Below, piece after piece: positions 1-6,514 of a stretch of DNA of 11,480 bases (positions are counted from its first letter, which is position 1; each line of letters starts with the position of its first letter). Below the pieces are notes generated by a model, which was not told where the DNA came from, did not search any database, and saw only the letters and a list, made by a program, of their open reading frames with translations. The stretch lies in NCBI GenBank assembly GCA_017999015.1, contig JAGOBZ010000062.1, positions 1 to 11,480 of the forward strand, read 5' to 3'. This DNA comes from Kiritimatiellia bacterium. Its GTDB lineage: Bacteria > Verrucomicrobiota > Kiritimatiellia > RFP12 > UBA1067. The translations under genes and the position numbers were made by a program.

Positions 1-579
1 GACCAGGGGCGTCGGATTGCTGTAACCGTGTTGGAGGCTGGCCCGTGTCCGGTCGTCCAGGTGAAAACGCCTGAGACGGACGGCTATCGCGCGGTGCAGC
101 TCGGCTATGAAGAGCAGAAGCCCTCCCGTCTGGCAAAGGCGGAGGTCAAGCACTTCGAGAAAGCCGGGGTGACGCCCTGCAAGATGACCAAGGAGTTCGC
201 GCTCGACGAGGGCGAAGAGGTCAAGGCGGGCGATGCGGTGACGGTCAGCATGTTTGAAGGCGTGAAATACGTCGACATTTCGGGCGTCACCAAGGGCCGC
301 GGCTTCGCGGGCGTGGTGCGGCGTTACCGGATGGGCGGCGGTCCGATGACCCACGGCGGTCACTCGAAGCGCCGCATCGGCGGCATCGGCGCGCGCGATC
401 TGCCGGGTTGGGTGGACAAGGGCAAACGCATGCCCGGCCACATGGGCGCGGTCAACCGCAAGGCCCGCAATCTGGTTGTCGTGCAGGTTCGCGGCGAGGA
501 AAACCTGCTGCTGGTGGCCGGCTCGGTGCCGGGGCCCAAAGGTGGCGTAGTCATTATCAGGAAAGCCCTGAAGAAATAG
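1..579 (+). CDS. rplC: 50S ribosomal protein L3 (5'-truncated by the window)
   Basis: L3 is an early-assembling 23S rRNA-binding protein whose extended loop reaches toward the peptidyl transferase centre. The reading frame is open from base 1 and reads DQGRRIAVTVLEAGPCPVVQ, which matches the L3 segment starting about 15-20 residues into the family. The true start therefore lies upstream of the window, and the TTG at 28 is internal. Visible family marks are KGRGFAGVVRR in the middle, the GGIGARDLPG loop, KGKRMPGHMG, and the C-terminal NLLLVAGSVPGPKGG. The loop position equivalent to E. coli Gln150, the PrmB methylation site, is Asp here (codon 397-399). That substitution is compatible with the many bacteria that lack the methylated glutamine. 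About 192 residues are present of an expected 205-215. rplD follows after 13 bases, the usual S10-operon order. Identification is secure. Confidence 0.97.
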   Translation, partial: DQGRRIAVTVLEAGPCPVVQVKTPETDGYRAVQLGYEEQKPSRLAKAEVKHFEKAGVTPCKMTKEFALDEGEEVKAGDAVTVSMFEGVKYVDISGVTKGRGFAGVVRRYRMGGGPMTHGGHSKRRIGGIGARDLPGWVDKGKRMPGHMGAVNRKARNLVVVQVRGEENLLLVAGSVPGPKGGVVIIRKALKK

Positions 580-592
580 GGGTGGAGAACCG

Positions 593-1237
593 ATGAGTAC
601 GATCAAGGTTTTTAATCCGGCCGGCGAGCCAGCGGGCGAAATGACATTCGCGGACGAGCGGCTGGTGCTGGATAAGGGCGAGCAGGCTGTCAAGGACGTG
701 GTGGTGGCGATTCAGAACGCCTTCCGCGCCGGTACGGCCTCTACGCTGAGCAAGGGCGAGGTTGCCGGCAGCAACAAGAAGCCGTGGAAGCAAAAGGGCA
801 CCGGCCGTGCCCGCGCGGGATACCGTCAGAGTCCGGTGTGGCGCGGCGGCGGCGTGGCCTTCGGGCCCAAGCCCCGCGACTTCTCGCAGAAAATCAACCG
901 CAAAGTGCAGCAGCTCGCTTTCACCCGCGCCCTGAGCGACAAGATCGCCGAGGGGCAGACGGTGGTGATCGACGCGATCGATCTGGCCGAGCCGAAGACC
1001 AAGCTGTTGACGGCGCTGCTTGCGAAGCTGGGCGCACACCGCTCGGCGCTGATCGTGCTGGATCAGCACGAGGAGAAAGTGATGCTTGCGGCCCGCAACC
1101 TGGAAAAGGTTGAGGTTGTCAGTGCGGCGGAAGTTGATGTATATTCATTGCTTTTCTACCGCACGCTGGTGGCCACCAAGGCAGGGTTCGAGGCGCTGAC
1201 GGCGCGCATGAAGAAGAAGACGGAGGTGGGCGCATGA
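593..1237 (+). CDS. rplD: 50S ribosomal protein L4
   Basis: L4 binds 23S rRNA early in assembly, and its long loop lines the narrow part of the peptide exit tunnel. The protein is 214 residues, close to the usual 200-210. The tunnel loop is clear at about residues 44-95, with the basic core KKPWKQKGTGRARAG (62-76) followed by SPVWRGGGVAFGP. The C-terminal half has the Rossmann-like globular part (ALIVLDQHEEKV, then VVSAAEVDVYSLL). GGAG at 584-587 sits five bases before the ATG. The stop overlaps the rplW start as ATGA (1234-1237), which suggests translational coupling. In E. coli L4 also represses its own operon, but the leader needed to judge that lies outside this window. Confidence 0.97.
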   Translation: MSTIKVFNPAGEPAGEMTFADERLVLDKGEQAVKDVVVAIQNAFRAGTASTLSKGEVAGSNKKPWKQKGTGRARAGYRQSPVWRGGGVAFGPKPRDFSQKINRKVQQLAFTRALSDKIAEGQTVVIDAIDLAEPKTKLLTALLAKLGAHRSALIVLDQHEEKVMLAARNLEKVEVVSAAEVDVYSLLFYRTLVATKAGFEALTARMKKKTEVGA

Positions 1238-1515
1238 AGCACGCCGGGATCATCCGCAAGGTGCAGATTACGGAAAAGGGCACGAAGCTGGCGTGCGAGA
1301 ACCAGTACATTCTCGAGGTCGCTCCCAAAGCGAACAAGATCGAGATTAAAGATGCCGTTGAAAAGTATTTCGGCGTGCATGTGCTGGCGGTCAGAACCCA
1401 GAACTACAAGGGCACGCTGCGCACCCTGAAGAACCGGCGCGTGGTCCGCGATTCCGGATGGAAGCGCGCGATTGTGACGGTCAAAGCGGGCGAGCGCATC
1501 GAGAGCGTCAGTTAA
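1234..1515 (+). CDS. rplW: 50S ribosomal protein L23
   Basis: L23 sits at the mouth of the peptide exit tunnel, where signal recognition particle and trigger factor dock. The product is 93 residues, normal for the bacterial family. It starts with the typical IIRKVQITEKGT segment (6-17), continues with VAPKANKIEIKDAVEKYFGV (the RNA-binding core), and ends with WKRAIVTVKAGERI. The stretch VRTQNYKGTLRTLKNR corresponds to the extended loop. The start ATG overlaps the rplD stop by four bases, and GGAGGT at 1222-1227 lies inside rplD at good spacing. This supports the start and coupled translation. rplB follows after 25 bases. Confidence 0.96.
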   Translation: MKHAGIIRKVQITEKGTKLACENQYILEVAPKANKIEIKDAVEKYFGVHVLAVRTQNYKGTLRTLKNRRVVRDSGWKRAIVTVKAGERIESVS

Positions 1516-1540
1516 CGCCGTCGGAAAGGATAACAAGGCC

Positions 1541-2365
1541 ATGGGGCTTAAGACATTCAAACCGAGAAGCGCCGGCTTGCGACACCGCGTCGCTCCGACC
1601 TTCGACGAAATCACCGAGGTCAAACCTCTCCGCAGGTTGACCGAGGCGAAGAAGAGCAAGGCTGGGCGCAACAACCAGGGGCGCATCACAACCCGCCACC
1701 GCGGCGGCGGCGTCAAGCGCCGTTACCGCATTGTGGACTTCCGCCGCAACAAGATCGGCATCCCGGCGCGCGTCGAGGCGATCGCCTACGATCCGAACCG
1801 TTCCGCCAACCTGGCGCTGCTGAAGTACGTCGACGGCGAAAAGCGTTACATCCTCGCGCCGCAGGGCCTGAAGGTGAACGATGCCGTGATGTCGGGGCCG
1901 GAAGCCGAGCCGAGCGTGGGCAATTGCCTGCCGCTGGCGCTGATTCCGCTGGGCCTGTCTGTGCACAACATTGAGCTGGTGCCCGGACAGGGCGGCAAGC
2001 TGGCCCGTTCTGCGGGCAACAGTTGCCAGGTGATGGCGCGCGACGGCGACTTCGTCACGCTGCGCATGCCCTCCGGCGAGGTGCGCCGCATTCTGGCTAA
2101 GTGCATGGCCACGATCGGCCAGGTCGGCAACGCCGACTGGAGCAGCATCAATCTGGGCAAAGCGGGCCGCAAGCGCTGGATGGGCATCCGTCCGACGGTG
2201 CGCGGCGTGGCGATGAACCCGGTTGACCATCCGATGGGCGGCGGCGAAGGCCGCACGTCTGGCGGCAGTCACCCGCGGTCGCCTTGGGGCAAGCTGTCGA
2301 AGGGCGGCAAGACGCGCAACCGCCGGAAGACCAGCAGCAGGTTCATTGTGAAGCGGAGAAAGTAA
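1541..2365 (+). CDS. rplB: 50S ribosomal protein L2
   Basis: L2 is one of the most conserved large-subunit proteins. It is needed for subunit association and for the shape of the peptidyl transferase centre. The 274-residue length is standard. The N-terminal part has GRNNQGRITTRHRGGGVKRR, the middle carries the OB/SH3 RNA-binding domain (VDGEKRYILAPQGLKVND), and the C-terminal part has WMGIRPTVRGVAMNPVDHP. The key histidine equivalent to E. coli His229 is present as His230 in VDHP. The next variable position, His in E. coli, is Met232 (HPMGGGEG), which I also recall from Bacteroidetes and PVC proteins. A-rich ribosome binding sequence AAGGA lies at 1526-1530. The rpsS start follows the stop by three bases. 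Confidence 0.98.
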   Translation: MGLKTFKPRSAGLRHRVAPTFDEITEVKPLRRLTEAKKSKAGRNNQGRITTRHRGGGVKRRYRIVDFRRNKIGIPARVEAIAYDPNRSANLALLKYVDGEKRYILAPQGLKVNDAVMSGPEAEPSVGNCLPLALIPLGLSVHNIELVPGQGGKLARSAGNSCQVMARDGDFVTLRMPSGEVRRILAKCMATIGQVGNADWSSINLGKAGRKRWMGIRPTVRGVAMNPVDHPMGGGEGRTSGGSHPRSPWGKLSKGGKTRNRRKTSSRFIVKRRK

Positions 2366-2368
2366 CGC

Positions 2369-2650
2369 ATGGCACGGTCTATTAAAAAGGGCCCTTACGT
2401 AGAGAAGAGCCTGCTCGAGAAAGTCGAGAAAATGAATGCGTCCGGAAGGAAGCAGCCGATCAAGACCTGGTCGCGCCGCTCCATGATTCTGCCGGATTTC
2501 GTCGGGCACACGTTTGCCATTCACAACGGCAGGCAGCATGTGCCGATTTTCATCACTGAGAACATGGTGGGTCACCGTTTGGGCGAATTCGCGCCGACGC
2601 GAACCTTCAAATCGCACGGCGTCCACACGGACAAGGCGGCCGCGAAATAA
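2369..2650 (+). CDS. rpsS: 30S ribosomal protein S19
   Basis: S19 is a head protein of the small subunit. It contacts S13 and helps form the bridge to the large subunit and the A-site finger. The 93-residue product matches the family end to end. MARSIKKGPYVEKSLLEKV is the classic N-terminus, IKTWSRRSMILPDFVGHTFA the central part, and GHRLGEFAPTRTFKSHG the conserved C-terminal part. The lysine-rich tail (DKAAAK) is short, as usual. It starts three bases after rplB, with GGAG inside the end of rplB (about 2354-2357) as the likely ribosome binding site. The next gene, rplV, follows after 15 bases, the standard order. Confidence 0.97.
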   Translation: MARSIKKGPYVEKSLLEKVEKMNASGRKQPIKTWSRRSMILPDFVGHTFAIHNGRQHVPIFITENMVGHRLGEFAPTRTFKSHGVHTDKAAAK

Positions 2651-2665
2651 CGGAGTCTGAGAACA

Positions 2666-3001
2666 ATGGAAGTGACTGCCATTACCCGAAACGTCAGGAT
2701 GTCGGCTCAGAAAGGCCGCCCGTTGGCTCGCAAGTGCCAGGGGCTGCCGGTGTCCGCCGCCCTGCAGATCGTTGAGTTTAGTCCGCGTAAAGCGGCTGCC
2801 GTCCTGAGCAAAACGCTCAAGTCGGCTGTCGCCAACGCGCGGAACAACGCGAACCTCGATGTCGACATGCTCAAGGTCAGCCTGTGCGTGTTTGATGAGG
2901 GGACGCGCATGCGCCGGTTCTGGCCGCGTGCCCGCGGAAGCGCGAGCCCGATTGCCAAGAGGCTGAGTCATTGCAAGGTTGTTCTGACCGACGGTCAGTG
3001 A
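2666..3001 (+). CDS. rplV: 50S ribosomal protein L22
   Basis: L22 contacts all six domains of 23S rRNA, and its long beta-hairpin lines the exit tunnel next to L4. The 111-residue product has the expected helical N-terminal half (RNVRMSAQKGRPLARKCQG, then FSPRKAAAVLSKTLKSAVANA). The tunnel hairpin follows with GTRMRRFWPRARGSASPIAK, where family members read MKRFRPRARGRA, and the protein ends HCKVVLTDGQ. The VEFSPRKAAAVL segment corresponds to the more usual L-x-F-x-P-K-K-A-A. ATG at 2666 is preceded by CGGAG at 2651-2655. It lies between rpsS and rpsC as in nearly all bacteria. Confidence 0.96.
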   Translation: MEVTAITRNVRMSAQKGRPLARKCQGLPVSAALQIVEFSPRKAAAVLSKTLKSAVANARNNANLDVDMLKVSLCVFDEGTRMRRFWPRARGSASPIAKRLSHCKVVLTDGQ

Positions 3002-3029
3002 GGCCGGCGATTTTCTAAGGAGCAGAACT

Positions 3030-3707
3030 TTGGGACAGAAAGTAAATCCTATCGGTTTCCGGATCGCGGTTGACAAGCAGTGGCGTAGCCGTTGGTTTGC
3101 CAACAAGAAGCAGTTCGGAGAGCTGTTGTCTGAAGACATGATGATCCGCGAGATGGTCAAGAAACGCCTCGAGAGTGCAGCGATCACCAAGATCCTGATC
3201 GAGCGTTATGCCAACCGCGTGCGCATCAACCTGTTCACCGCCCGTCCGGGCGTCGTGGTCGGGCGCAAGGGCCAGGACATTGACAAGATCCGTCAGGATC
3301 TCGCCAAGAAGACCGGCAAAGACATCTACCTCGAGATTCACGAGGTGCGTGATCCCGATGCCAACGCGCAGTTGGTGGCAGAAAGCATCGCGCAGCAGGT
3401 CGAGCGCCGCGTGGCTCTCAAGCGCGCCATGAAGCGCGCCGAAAAGGTCGCCATGGACATGGGCGTCGACGGGATCAAGATCCGTTGCAGCGGCCGTATC
3501 AATGGTGCCGAAATTTCGCGCGTCGAGTGGAGCAAGCAGGGCAAGGTCCCGCTGCACACGCTGCGCGCGAACATCGACTACGGGTTCGCCGAGTCGCACA
3601 CCACGGCGGGACTGATCGGCGTGAAGGTCTGGATCTGCAAGAAAGACGATTTCCAGCCGGTCCGCACCGGCGGTCAGAGGAGGAGAAAAGATGCCCCTAA
3701 TGCCTAA
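3030..3707 (+). CDS. rpsC: 30S ribosomal protein S3 (TTG start)
   Basis: S3 forms part of the mRNA entry channel and has helicase-like activity with S4 and S5. The 225-residue product carries the KH domain, with the GXXG loop seen as GRKG at residues 78-81 inside ARPGVVVGRKGQDIDKI. The C-terminal S3 domain is marked by MGVDGIKIRCSGRINGAEIS and GVKVWI. The start is TTG at 3030, chosen because the next residues GQKVNPIGFR are the invariant S3 N-terminus. A strong ribosome binding site, TAAGGAG at 3016-3022, lies seven bases upstream and may compensate for the weak start codon. The 3' end overlaps rplP by 17 bases, with the rplP ribosome binding site inside rpsC, so the two are probably translated together. 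Confidence 0.97.
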   Translation: MGQKVNPIGFRIAVDKQWRSRWFANKKQFGELLSEDMMIREMVKKRLESAAITKILIERYANRVRINLFTARPGVVVGRKGQDIDKIRQDLAKKTGKDIYLEIHEVRDPDANAQLVAESIAQQVERRVALKRAMKRAEKVAMDMGVDGIKIRCSGRINGAEISRVEWSKQGKVPLHTLRANIDYGFAESHTTAGLIGVKVWICKKDDFQPVRTGGQRRRKDAPNA

Positions 3708-4113
3708 GCGGGTCAAGTTCCGCAAGCAGTCTAAGGGAAACCGCGCGGGTTTTGCGACGTCCGGTGCCGAGTTGGCTTACGGCGAATTCGGCCTGAAGGC
3801 GCTGGAACGCGGCTGGATGACCAACACGCAGATCGAAGCCTGCCGTGTTGTCATTAACCGCGAGATGAAGCGCAAGGGCAAGCTGTGGATCCGCATCTTC
3901 CCTGACAAATCCGTGAGCCGCAAGCCGATTGAAGTGCGTATGGGCAGCGGCAAGGGCAACCCCGAGCTGTGGGTCGCCGTGATTCTGCCCGGCAAAATGC
4001 TGTTCGAGATCGGCGGCGTGTCCGACTCCGTGGCGCGCGAGTGCCTGCGCCTGGCGGACACCAAGCTCGGCATCCGCACGCAGCTCGTCACGCGCCATGT
4101 AACGGGAGCTTAA
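3691..4113 (+). CDS. rplP: 50S ribosomal protein L16
   Basis: L16 organises the A-site tRNA binding region and the base of the L7/L12 stalk. The 140 residues fit the family (about 136-144). The N-terminus PLMPKRVKFRKQSKGNRAG matches the usual LMPKRVKHRKQ. The conserved core VRMGSGKGNPELWVAVILPG includes the arginine-methionine-glycine loop hydroxylated by YcfD in E. coli. ATG at 3691 is preferred because AGAGGAGGAG at 3676-3685 lies five bases before it and because L16 proteins normally have a few residues before PKR. ATG at 3700 would give MPKRVKF and is the alternative. It overlaps the end of rpsC by 17 bases. The C-terminus ends GIRTQLVTRHVTGA. Confidence 0.96.
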   Translation: MPLMPKRVKFRKQSKGNRAGFATSGAELAYGEFGLKALERGWMTNTQIEACRVVINREMKRKGKLWIRIFPDKSVSRKPIEVRMGSGKGNPELWVAVILPGKMLFEIGGVSDSVARECLRLADTKLGIRTQLVTRHVTGA

Positions 4114-4120
4114 CGGAACC

Positions 4121-4315
4121 ATGAAAGCAAGAGACTTAAGAGAACTCGGAGCGGTGGAGCTCGACCAAAAGATCCGCGAGCGGTCACAGGAACTCAATGA
4201 CCTGCGGATCAAGCACAAGTCGGGTTCCGGCATTGAGAAACCGGTCCGTCTGCGTACGATGCGCCATGAAATCGCGCGTATGAAGACGGTGCAAGCTGAG
4301 CGGGAGGCTAAGTAA
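4121..4315 (+). CDS. rpmC: 50S ribosomal protein L29
   Basis: L29 is a small two-helix protein next to L23 at the tunnel exit. The 64-residue product shows the family pattern: MKARDLRELGAVELDQKI starts the first helix, ELNDLRIKHKSG is the conserved turn region, and the second helix (RTMRHEIARMKTVQAERE) ends in lysine. It lies seven bases after rplP. The ribosome binding site is modest: GGGAG at 4104-4108 is rather far, and CGGAA is close. Its stop codon TAA (4313-4315) directly abuts the ATG of rpsQ with no gap. The order rplP-rpmC-rpsQ is the standard one. Confidence 0.95.
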   Translation: MKARDLRELGAVELDQKIRERSQELNDLRIKHKSGSGIEKPVRLRTMRHEIARMKTVQAEREAK

Positions 4316-4579
4316 ATGGCCGAGACAACAGAGAAGCGCGGCAGCCGCAAAGTCCGCAAGGGCGTCGTGGTGAGCAAGAGCGGCGAGAAATCGGTGATCG
4401 TGCAGGGCGAGCGTCGTGAGCGCCACCCGGTGTACGGCAAGGTGATCCGCCGGTTCAAGAAGTACCATGCCCATGACGAGGCCAACGCCGCGAAAGTGGG
4501 CGATGCGGTGACCATCGTTGAAACCCGGCCGTTGAGCGCGACGAAGCGCTGGCGTATCGTCAAGCCTGAGGTGAAGTGA
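4316..4579 (+). CDS. rpsQ: 30S ribosomal protein S17
   Basis: S17 is an OB-fold protein that binds 16S rRNA early in small-subunit assembly. The 87-residue product carries the family pattern RKGVVVSKSGEKSVIVQGER, then HPVYGKVIRRFKKYHAHDE, and AKVGDAVTIVETRPLSATKR near the end. The S17 signature G-D-x-V-x-I-x-E-x-R-P-x-S is complete. Its ATG directly follows the rpmC stop, and GGGAGG at 4302-4307 inside rpmC is the likely ribosome binding site. Only one base separates it from rplN. In many operons this is the last gene of the S10 half, but here the spc half follows with no break. Confidence 0.96.
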   Translation: MAETTEKRGSRKVRKGVVVSKSGEKSVIVQGERRERHPVYGKVIRRFKKYHAHDEANAAKVGDAVTIVETRPLSATKRWRIVKPEVK

Positions 4580-4580
4580 C

Positions 4581-4946
4581 ATGATCCAAGAACAGACAGT
4601 GATGGTGGTCGCGGACAACACCGGCGCCAAGCGCGCGATGTGTTTCCGTGTCCTGGGCCAGCGCAAACGGTATGCCCATCTGGGCGATGTCGTGCGCGTG
4701 GCCATCAAGGAGGCGGCGCCGACCGGCGCGGTCAAGAAGGGTCAGGTCTGCACGGCGGTCATTGTCCGCACGGGCCAGCCCATCCGCCGCGATGACGGCT
4801 CGTATGTCCGGTTCGACCAGAATGCGTGCGTGATCGTGGACAACAAGATGAACCCGGTCGGTTCCCGCATTTTCGGGCCTGTCGCCCGCGAGTTGCGCGA
4901 CAGGAACTACATGAAGATCATTTCGCTGGCTCCGGAAGTGGTCTAA
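4581..4946 (+). CDS. rplN: 50S ribosomal protein L14
   Basis: L14 lies at the subunit interface, forms a bridge to 16S rRNA and is the docking site of the silencing factor RsfS. The 121 residues are one short of the common 122. The start MIQEQTVMVVADNTGAKRAM is typical. The middle has GDVVRVAIKEAAP and VKKGQVCTAVIVRT, and the C-terminus GSRIFGPVARELRD is the family signature. GAGGTG at 4568-4573 lies seven bases before the ATG, inside the end of rpsQ. After its stop comes an 82-base spacer before rplX, far longer than the other gaps in this operon up to that point. Confidence 0.97.
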   Translation: MIQEQTVMVVADNTGAKRAMCFRVLGQRKRYAHLGDVVRVAIKEAAPTGAVKKGQVCTAVIVRTGQPIRRDDGSYVRFDQNACVIVDNKMNPVGSRIFGPVARELRDRNYMKIISLAPEVV

Positions 4947-5028
4947 GCAGTGAAGGGCCGTAACGCCGATGAGGGTCCTGCCCGCGCAGGGCGGCGGCCG
5001 TCAAAACGGTTACGGGTTAGGAAACAGC
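4947..5028 (+). promoter_or_regulatory. Structured rplN-rplX spacer, candidate cis-acting RNA
   Basis: These 82 bases separate rplN from rplX in an operon where most gaps are under 30. By hand folding, CCGTAAC (4958-4964) pairs perfectly with GTTACGG (5009-5015). Inside it, GTCCTGC (4975-4981) and GCAGGGC (4986-4992) form a seven-pair hairpin with one G-U and the loop CCGC. A small CGT-CAAA-ACG type hairpin sits at about 4999-5008. Together these look like a three-way junction ending four bases before the rplX ribosome binding sequence AGGA (5019-5022). Alternative pairings exist (GGCCG 4956-4960 with CGGCC 4995-4999), and GC-rich DNA folds easily. This is therefore a candidate only, with no known motif recognised. 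Confidence 0.4.
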
Positions 5029-5346
5029 ATGAGTGTTGCTAGAATCAAGAAAAACGATATCGTGATCGCCATTGCTGGCGATAGCGCCGGAAAGACAGGC
5101 AAGGTGCTGCGGGTGCTGCCCAAAAAGGGCAAGGCCGTGGTGCAGGGCCTGAACATGGTGAAGAAGGCTATCCGCCGCTCGCAGACCGTGCCCAACGGCG
5201 GTTTCGCGGACCGCGAGGCCCCGATCGGCCTTTCCAATCTGATGCCCTACGACCCGGACAAGAAAAAGGGTGTCCGCATCCGTCGCGTCCAAGAGGGCGA
5301 CAAGACGGTGCGTAAATCCAAGGCCTCGGGCAAGAACCTGGACTAA
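5029..5346 (+). CDS. rplX: 50S ribosomal protein L24
   Basis: L24 is an assembly-initiating protein that binds 23S rRNA domain I and later sits by the tunnel exit. With the ATG at 5029 the product is 105 residues, exactly the family size. The KOW motif is at the N-terminus: KKNDIVIAIAGDSAGKTGKV followed by RVLPKKGKAVVQGLNMV. The C-terminal part reads EAPIGLSNLMPYDP and KKGVRIRR. An in-frame ATG at 4969 would add 20 residues (MRVLPAQGGGRQNGYGLGNS) unlike any L24 I know, and it has only a weak ribosome binding site. The shorter start with AGGA at 5019-5022 is preferred. rplE follows after 11 bases. Confidence 0.95.
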   Translation: MSVARIKKNDIVIAIAGDSAGKTGKVLRVLPKKGKAVVQGLNMVKKAIRRSQTVPNGGFADREAPIGLSNLMPYDPDKKKGVRIRRVQEGDKTVRKSKASGKNLD

Positions 5347-5357
5347 GGGGAGCGGAT

Positions 5358-5897
5358 ATGGCCAATCTTAAAGAAAAATTCACGAAAGAGCTGGCGCCGA
5401 GTCTTCAGGAGAAACTCGGCCTCAAGAACAAGATGCTGGTTCCCCGCCTGCAGAAGGTGGTGATCAACATGGGCTTCGGCATCGTCGAGAAAGATGTGCA
5501 GAAGACCATCGTTGATGATCTGGGCAAACTCGCCGGCCAGAAGCCGGTGCTGTGCAAGGCCCGCAAGAGCATCTCCAACTTCAAGTTGCGTGAAGGCATG
5601 GTGATCGGCGCGAAAGTGACCCTGCGCGGCGAACGCATGTTCGATTTCGTGGAGCGTCTGGTCAACAGCGCGCTGCCGCGTATCCGCGACTTCCGCGGGG
5701 TTGCGAACCGCGGGTTTGACGGACGGGGCAACTATACGCTGGGCCTGAAAGAACACACGATCTTCCCCGAACTCATGGACTCCGGCGCGCAGGGCAACGA
5801 TGTCGGCATGGACATCACCTTCGTCTCCACGGCGAGGGATAACAAAGAGGCCCGCGAGCTGCTGACCGCTCTGGGCGTGCCGTTCGCCGGCAAATAA
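5358..5897 (+). CDS. rplE: 50S ribosomal protein L5
   Basis: L5 binds 5S rRNA and forms part of the central protuberance, contacting P-site tRNA and S13. The 179-residue length is standard. Family marks are MLVPRLQKVVINMGFG near residue 27, LGKLAGQKPVLCKARKSISN, FKLREGMVIGAKVTLRGERM in the middle, and the C-terminal NYTLGLKEHTIFPE and DITFVSTARDNKEARELL. AAGGGGAG at 5345-5352 lies five bases before the ATG and overlaps the rplX stop. The rplX-rplE junction is where S8 represses the spc operon in E. coli. Only 11 bases separate the genes here, and I did not identify a clear 16S-like S8 site. Confidence 0.97.
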   Translation: MANLKEKFTKELAPSLQEKLGLKNKMLVPRLQKVVINMGFGIVEKDVQKTIVDDLGKLAGQKPVLCKARKSISNFKLREGMVIGAKVTLRGERMFDFVERLVNSALPRIRDFRGVANRGFDGRGNYTLGLKEHTIFPELMDSGAQGNDVGMDITFVSTARDNKEARELLTALGVPFAGK

Positions 5898-5911
5898 GGA
5901 GGATTTCCACA

Positions 5912-6097
5912 ATGGCCAAAACCTGTCTGATGGAAAAAGCCAAACGTGCGCCGAAGTTTTCGTCGCGCAAGTATTACCGGTGTTCCCGGTGCGGACGCCC
6001 GCGTGCGTATATCCGTAAGTTCCAGCTCTGCCGTATCTGTTTCCGAGAGCTGGCTGTGTCGGGCATGATCCCGGGTGTGACCAAGGCAAGCTGGTGA
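5912..6097 (+). CDS. rpsN: 30S ribosomal protein S14, short zinc-binding type
   Basis: S14 is a late-assembling head protein of the small subunit. The 61-residue product is the short type, with four zinc-binding cysteines at residues 24, 27, 40 and 43 (C-X2-C-X12-C-X2-C) inside YRCSRCGRPRAY and LCRICFREL. The C-terminus GMIPGVTKASW is the conserved end of S14. A zinc-free paralogue, if one exists, would be elsewhere in the genome and could replace it in zinc shortage, as in Bacillus. TAAGGAGG at 5895-5902 is a near-perfect ribosome binding site and contains the rplE stop codon. rpsH begins ten bases after the stop. Confidence 0.97.
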   Translation: MAKTCLMEKAKRAPKFSSRKYYRCSRCGRPRAYIRKFQLCRICFRELAVSGMIPGVTKASW

Positions 6098-6107
6098 GGA
6101 GTGTACA

Positions 6108-6500
6108 ATGACGTCGGATCCGATTTCTGACATGTTGGCGCGCATCCGAAATGCGCTGAAAGCCGGACTGCCCTCGGTCGAGCTTCCGGGCTCCCGAATC
6201 AAGGGCGAGATTCTCCGCGTGATGAAAGAAGAAGGCTACATCACGAACTTCACGATGACCAGCGGCGTTCCGCGCGTGCTGAGCATTGAATTGAAGTATA
6301 ACGACGACGCCGAGCCGGCGATCCGCGGCATGCGCCGCGAGAGCAAGCCGGGCCTCCGCAAATTCTGCGGCGTGCAGGATATCCCTAACGTGCTGGGCGG
6401 CATGGGTGCCGCAGTCCTGAGCACGTCAGGCGGCATCCTCAGCGGCAAGGAAGCCCGCAAGCGCAAGCTCGGCGGTGAACTCATCTGCACAATCTGGTAA
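6108..6500 (+). CDS. rpsH: 30S ribosomal protein S8
   Basis: S8 binds helix 21 of 16S rRNA in the platform and organises the central domain. In E. coli it also represses the spc genes. The 130 residues fit the family exactly. The N-terminus SDPISDMLARIRNALKAG is invariant in style, IKGEILRVMKEEGYITNF follows, and the RNA-binding C-terminal part reads VLSTSGGILSGKEARKRKLG and ends GGELICTIW. GAGGAG at 6096-6101 overlaps the rpsN stop and lies six bases before the ATG. The gene sits between rpsN and rplF, as usual. Confidence 0.97.
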   Translation: MTSDPISDMLARIRNALKAGLPSVELPGSRIKGEILRVMKEEGYITNFTMTSGVPRVLSIELKYNDDAEPAIRGMRRESKPGLRKFCGVQDIPNVLGGMGAAVLSTSGGILSGKEARKRKLGGELICTIW

Positions 6501-6514
6501 GAGGGGTTTCAACG

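Noticed and set aside
2225..2236. Methionine in place of the second histidine in the L2 VDHPH motif
   Set aside because: The functionally important histidine (E. coli His229) is kept. As I recall, HPM is common in Bacteroidetes and PVC L2 proteins, so it is lineage variation rather than an anomaly.
1508..3190. A 560-codon open frame on the - strand opposite rplB, rpsS and rplV
   Set aside because: It lies wholly opposite conserved ribosomal genes. Its composition (rich in Arg, Ala, His, Leu) is what the complement of GC-rich codons produces, and it shows no recognisable domain.
4969..5028. An in-frame 20-residue N-terminal extension of L24 from ATG 4969
   Set aside because: L24 is normally about 105 residues and starts at the equivalent of 5029. 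The extension resembles nothing in the family and overlaps the predicted RNA structure.
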